Origin: an uncultured Planctomycetaceae bacterium | GTDB lineage: Bacteria; Planctomycetota; Planctomycetia; Pirellulales; Pirellulaceae | Assembly: GCA_903927685.1 (NCBI GenBank) | Contig: CAIYOB010000373.1 | Span: 1 to 14,059, forward strand | DNA: 14,059 nucleotides | Reading direction: 5' to 3' | Shown here: piece by piece, positions 13,876 to 14,059 of the stretch | Position numbering within the stretch: position 1 is the first letter of the stretch | Layout: the number at the start of each line of letters is the position of its first letter | Notes under the pieces: generated by a model | The model's input: the letters and a program-made list of their open reading frames with translations, nothing else | Databases searched by the model: none | Told to the model about the DNA's origin: nothing | Translations under genes and position numbers: made by a program

Positions 13876-14059
13876 TCACAGTCCGTACTTGCGGATCAGG
13901 GCATGCAGATTCGTACGCTGGATGCCGATCTCCTCCGCGGCCCGGCTGACGTTGCCCTCGCACCGGCGCAGGGTCTCGGCCACGAACCGGCGCTCCAGGT
14001 CTTCGACCACCGAGTCGCGGACCTGCTGTTTCAGTTTCTTGAATTCTTCCCACGACTGC
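13876..14059 (-). CDS. C-terminal end of an NtrC-type regulator with Fis helix-turn-helix (partial)
   Basis: Only the last 60 residues are in the window; the gene continues past 14059. The sequence ends in a Fis-type DNA-binding domain: VAETLRRCEGNVSRAAEEIG (26-45), then IQRTNLHALIRKYGL. This is the pattern L..C.GN.S.AA..LG..R..L...I.K.GL seen at the C-terminus of sigma54-dependent NtrC-family activators. The preceding stretch (EEFKKLKQQVRDSVVEDLERRF) is a charged linker helix. The receiver and AAA+ domains would lie outside, so a smaller Fis-only protein cannot be excluded. It is directly upstream of the MocA-like gene on the same strand. Confidence 0.85.
   Translation of the reverse strand, partial: QSWEEFKKLKQQVRDSVVEDLERRFVAETLRRCEGNVSRAAEEIGIQRTNLHALIRKYGL

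Overview
The window is GC-rich, with tightly packed genes on both strands. It looks like a chromosomal segment of an environmental bacterium. Three things point to a Planctomycetota (Pirellulales-like) origin: a system I cytochrome c maturation cluster with a Cys-type CcmE, the end of an NtrC/Fis-type regulator, and small GC-rich palindromes scattered between and inside genes. This assignment is an inference from gene content, not a proof. No tRNA, rRNA, CRISPR array, transposase or phage gene was seen.

Left part (208-6085, minus strand). A strong sigma70-like promoter at 6085-6057 drives a seven-gene operon: ccmE, ccmF, ccmA, ccmB, ccmC, a 56-residue ccmD, and an unassigned membrane-anchored beta-sandwich protein. 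Together these encode heme export and attachment for c-type cytochromes. CcmE carries a C-x3-Y heme site instead of H-x3-Y, and no ccmG, ccmH or ccmI lies in the cluster. This is the layout of the system I variant known from Desulfovibrio and archaea. The last gene is a candidate new accessory protein of that variant. Two oddities affect ccmF: a palindromic element inserted in frame in a cytoplasmic loop, and a C-terminal extension that overlaps ccmA by 125 bases. Positions 1-140 hold a cluster of hairpins.

Middle (6261-9153, plus strand). A large lipoprotein of the alpha/beta-hydrolase (lipase/esterase) fold is followed after 7 bases by an extended SDR (NAD-dependent epimerase/dehydratase family), probably as one operon. 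Converging on these from the right is a two-gene minus-strand operon. It holds a divergent purU-like formyltetrahydrofolate deformylase and rtcA, the RNA 3'-phosphate cyclase, joined by an ATGA stop/start overlap. Its promoter is at 11142-11114, with a hairpin at the predicted 5' end of the mRNA.

Right part (11199-14059). A CxxC-x3-CC (YkgJ-type) metal-binding protein and hisS (histidyl-tRNA synthetase) run rightward. A non-coding stretch with a small hairpin follows. On the minus strand are a MocA/MobA-type nucleotidyltransferase and, upstream of it, the C-terminal Fis-type helix-turn-helix end of a regulator cut by the window edge.
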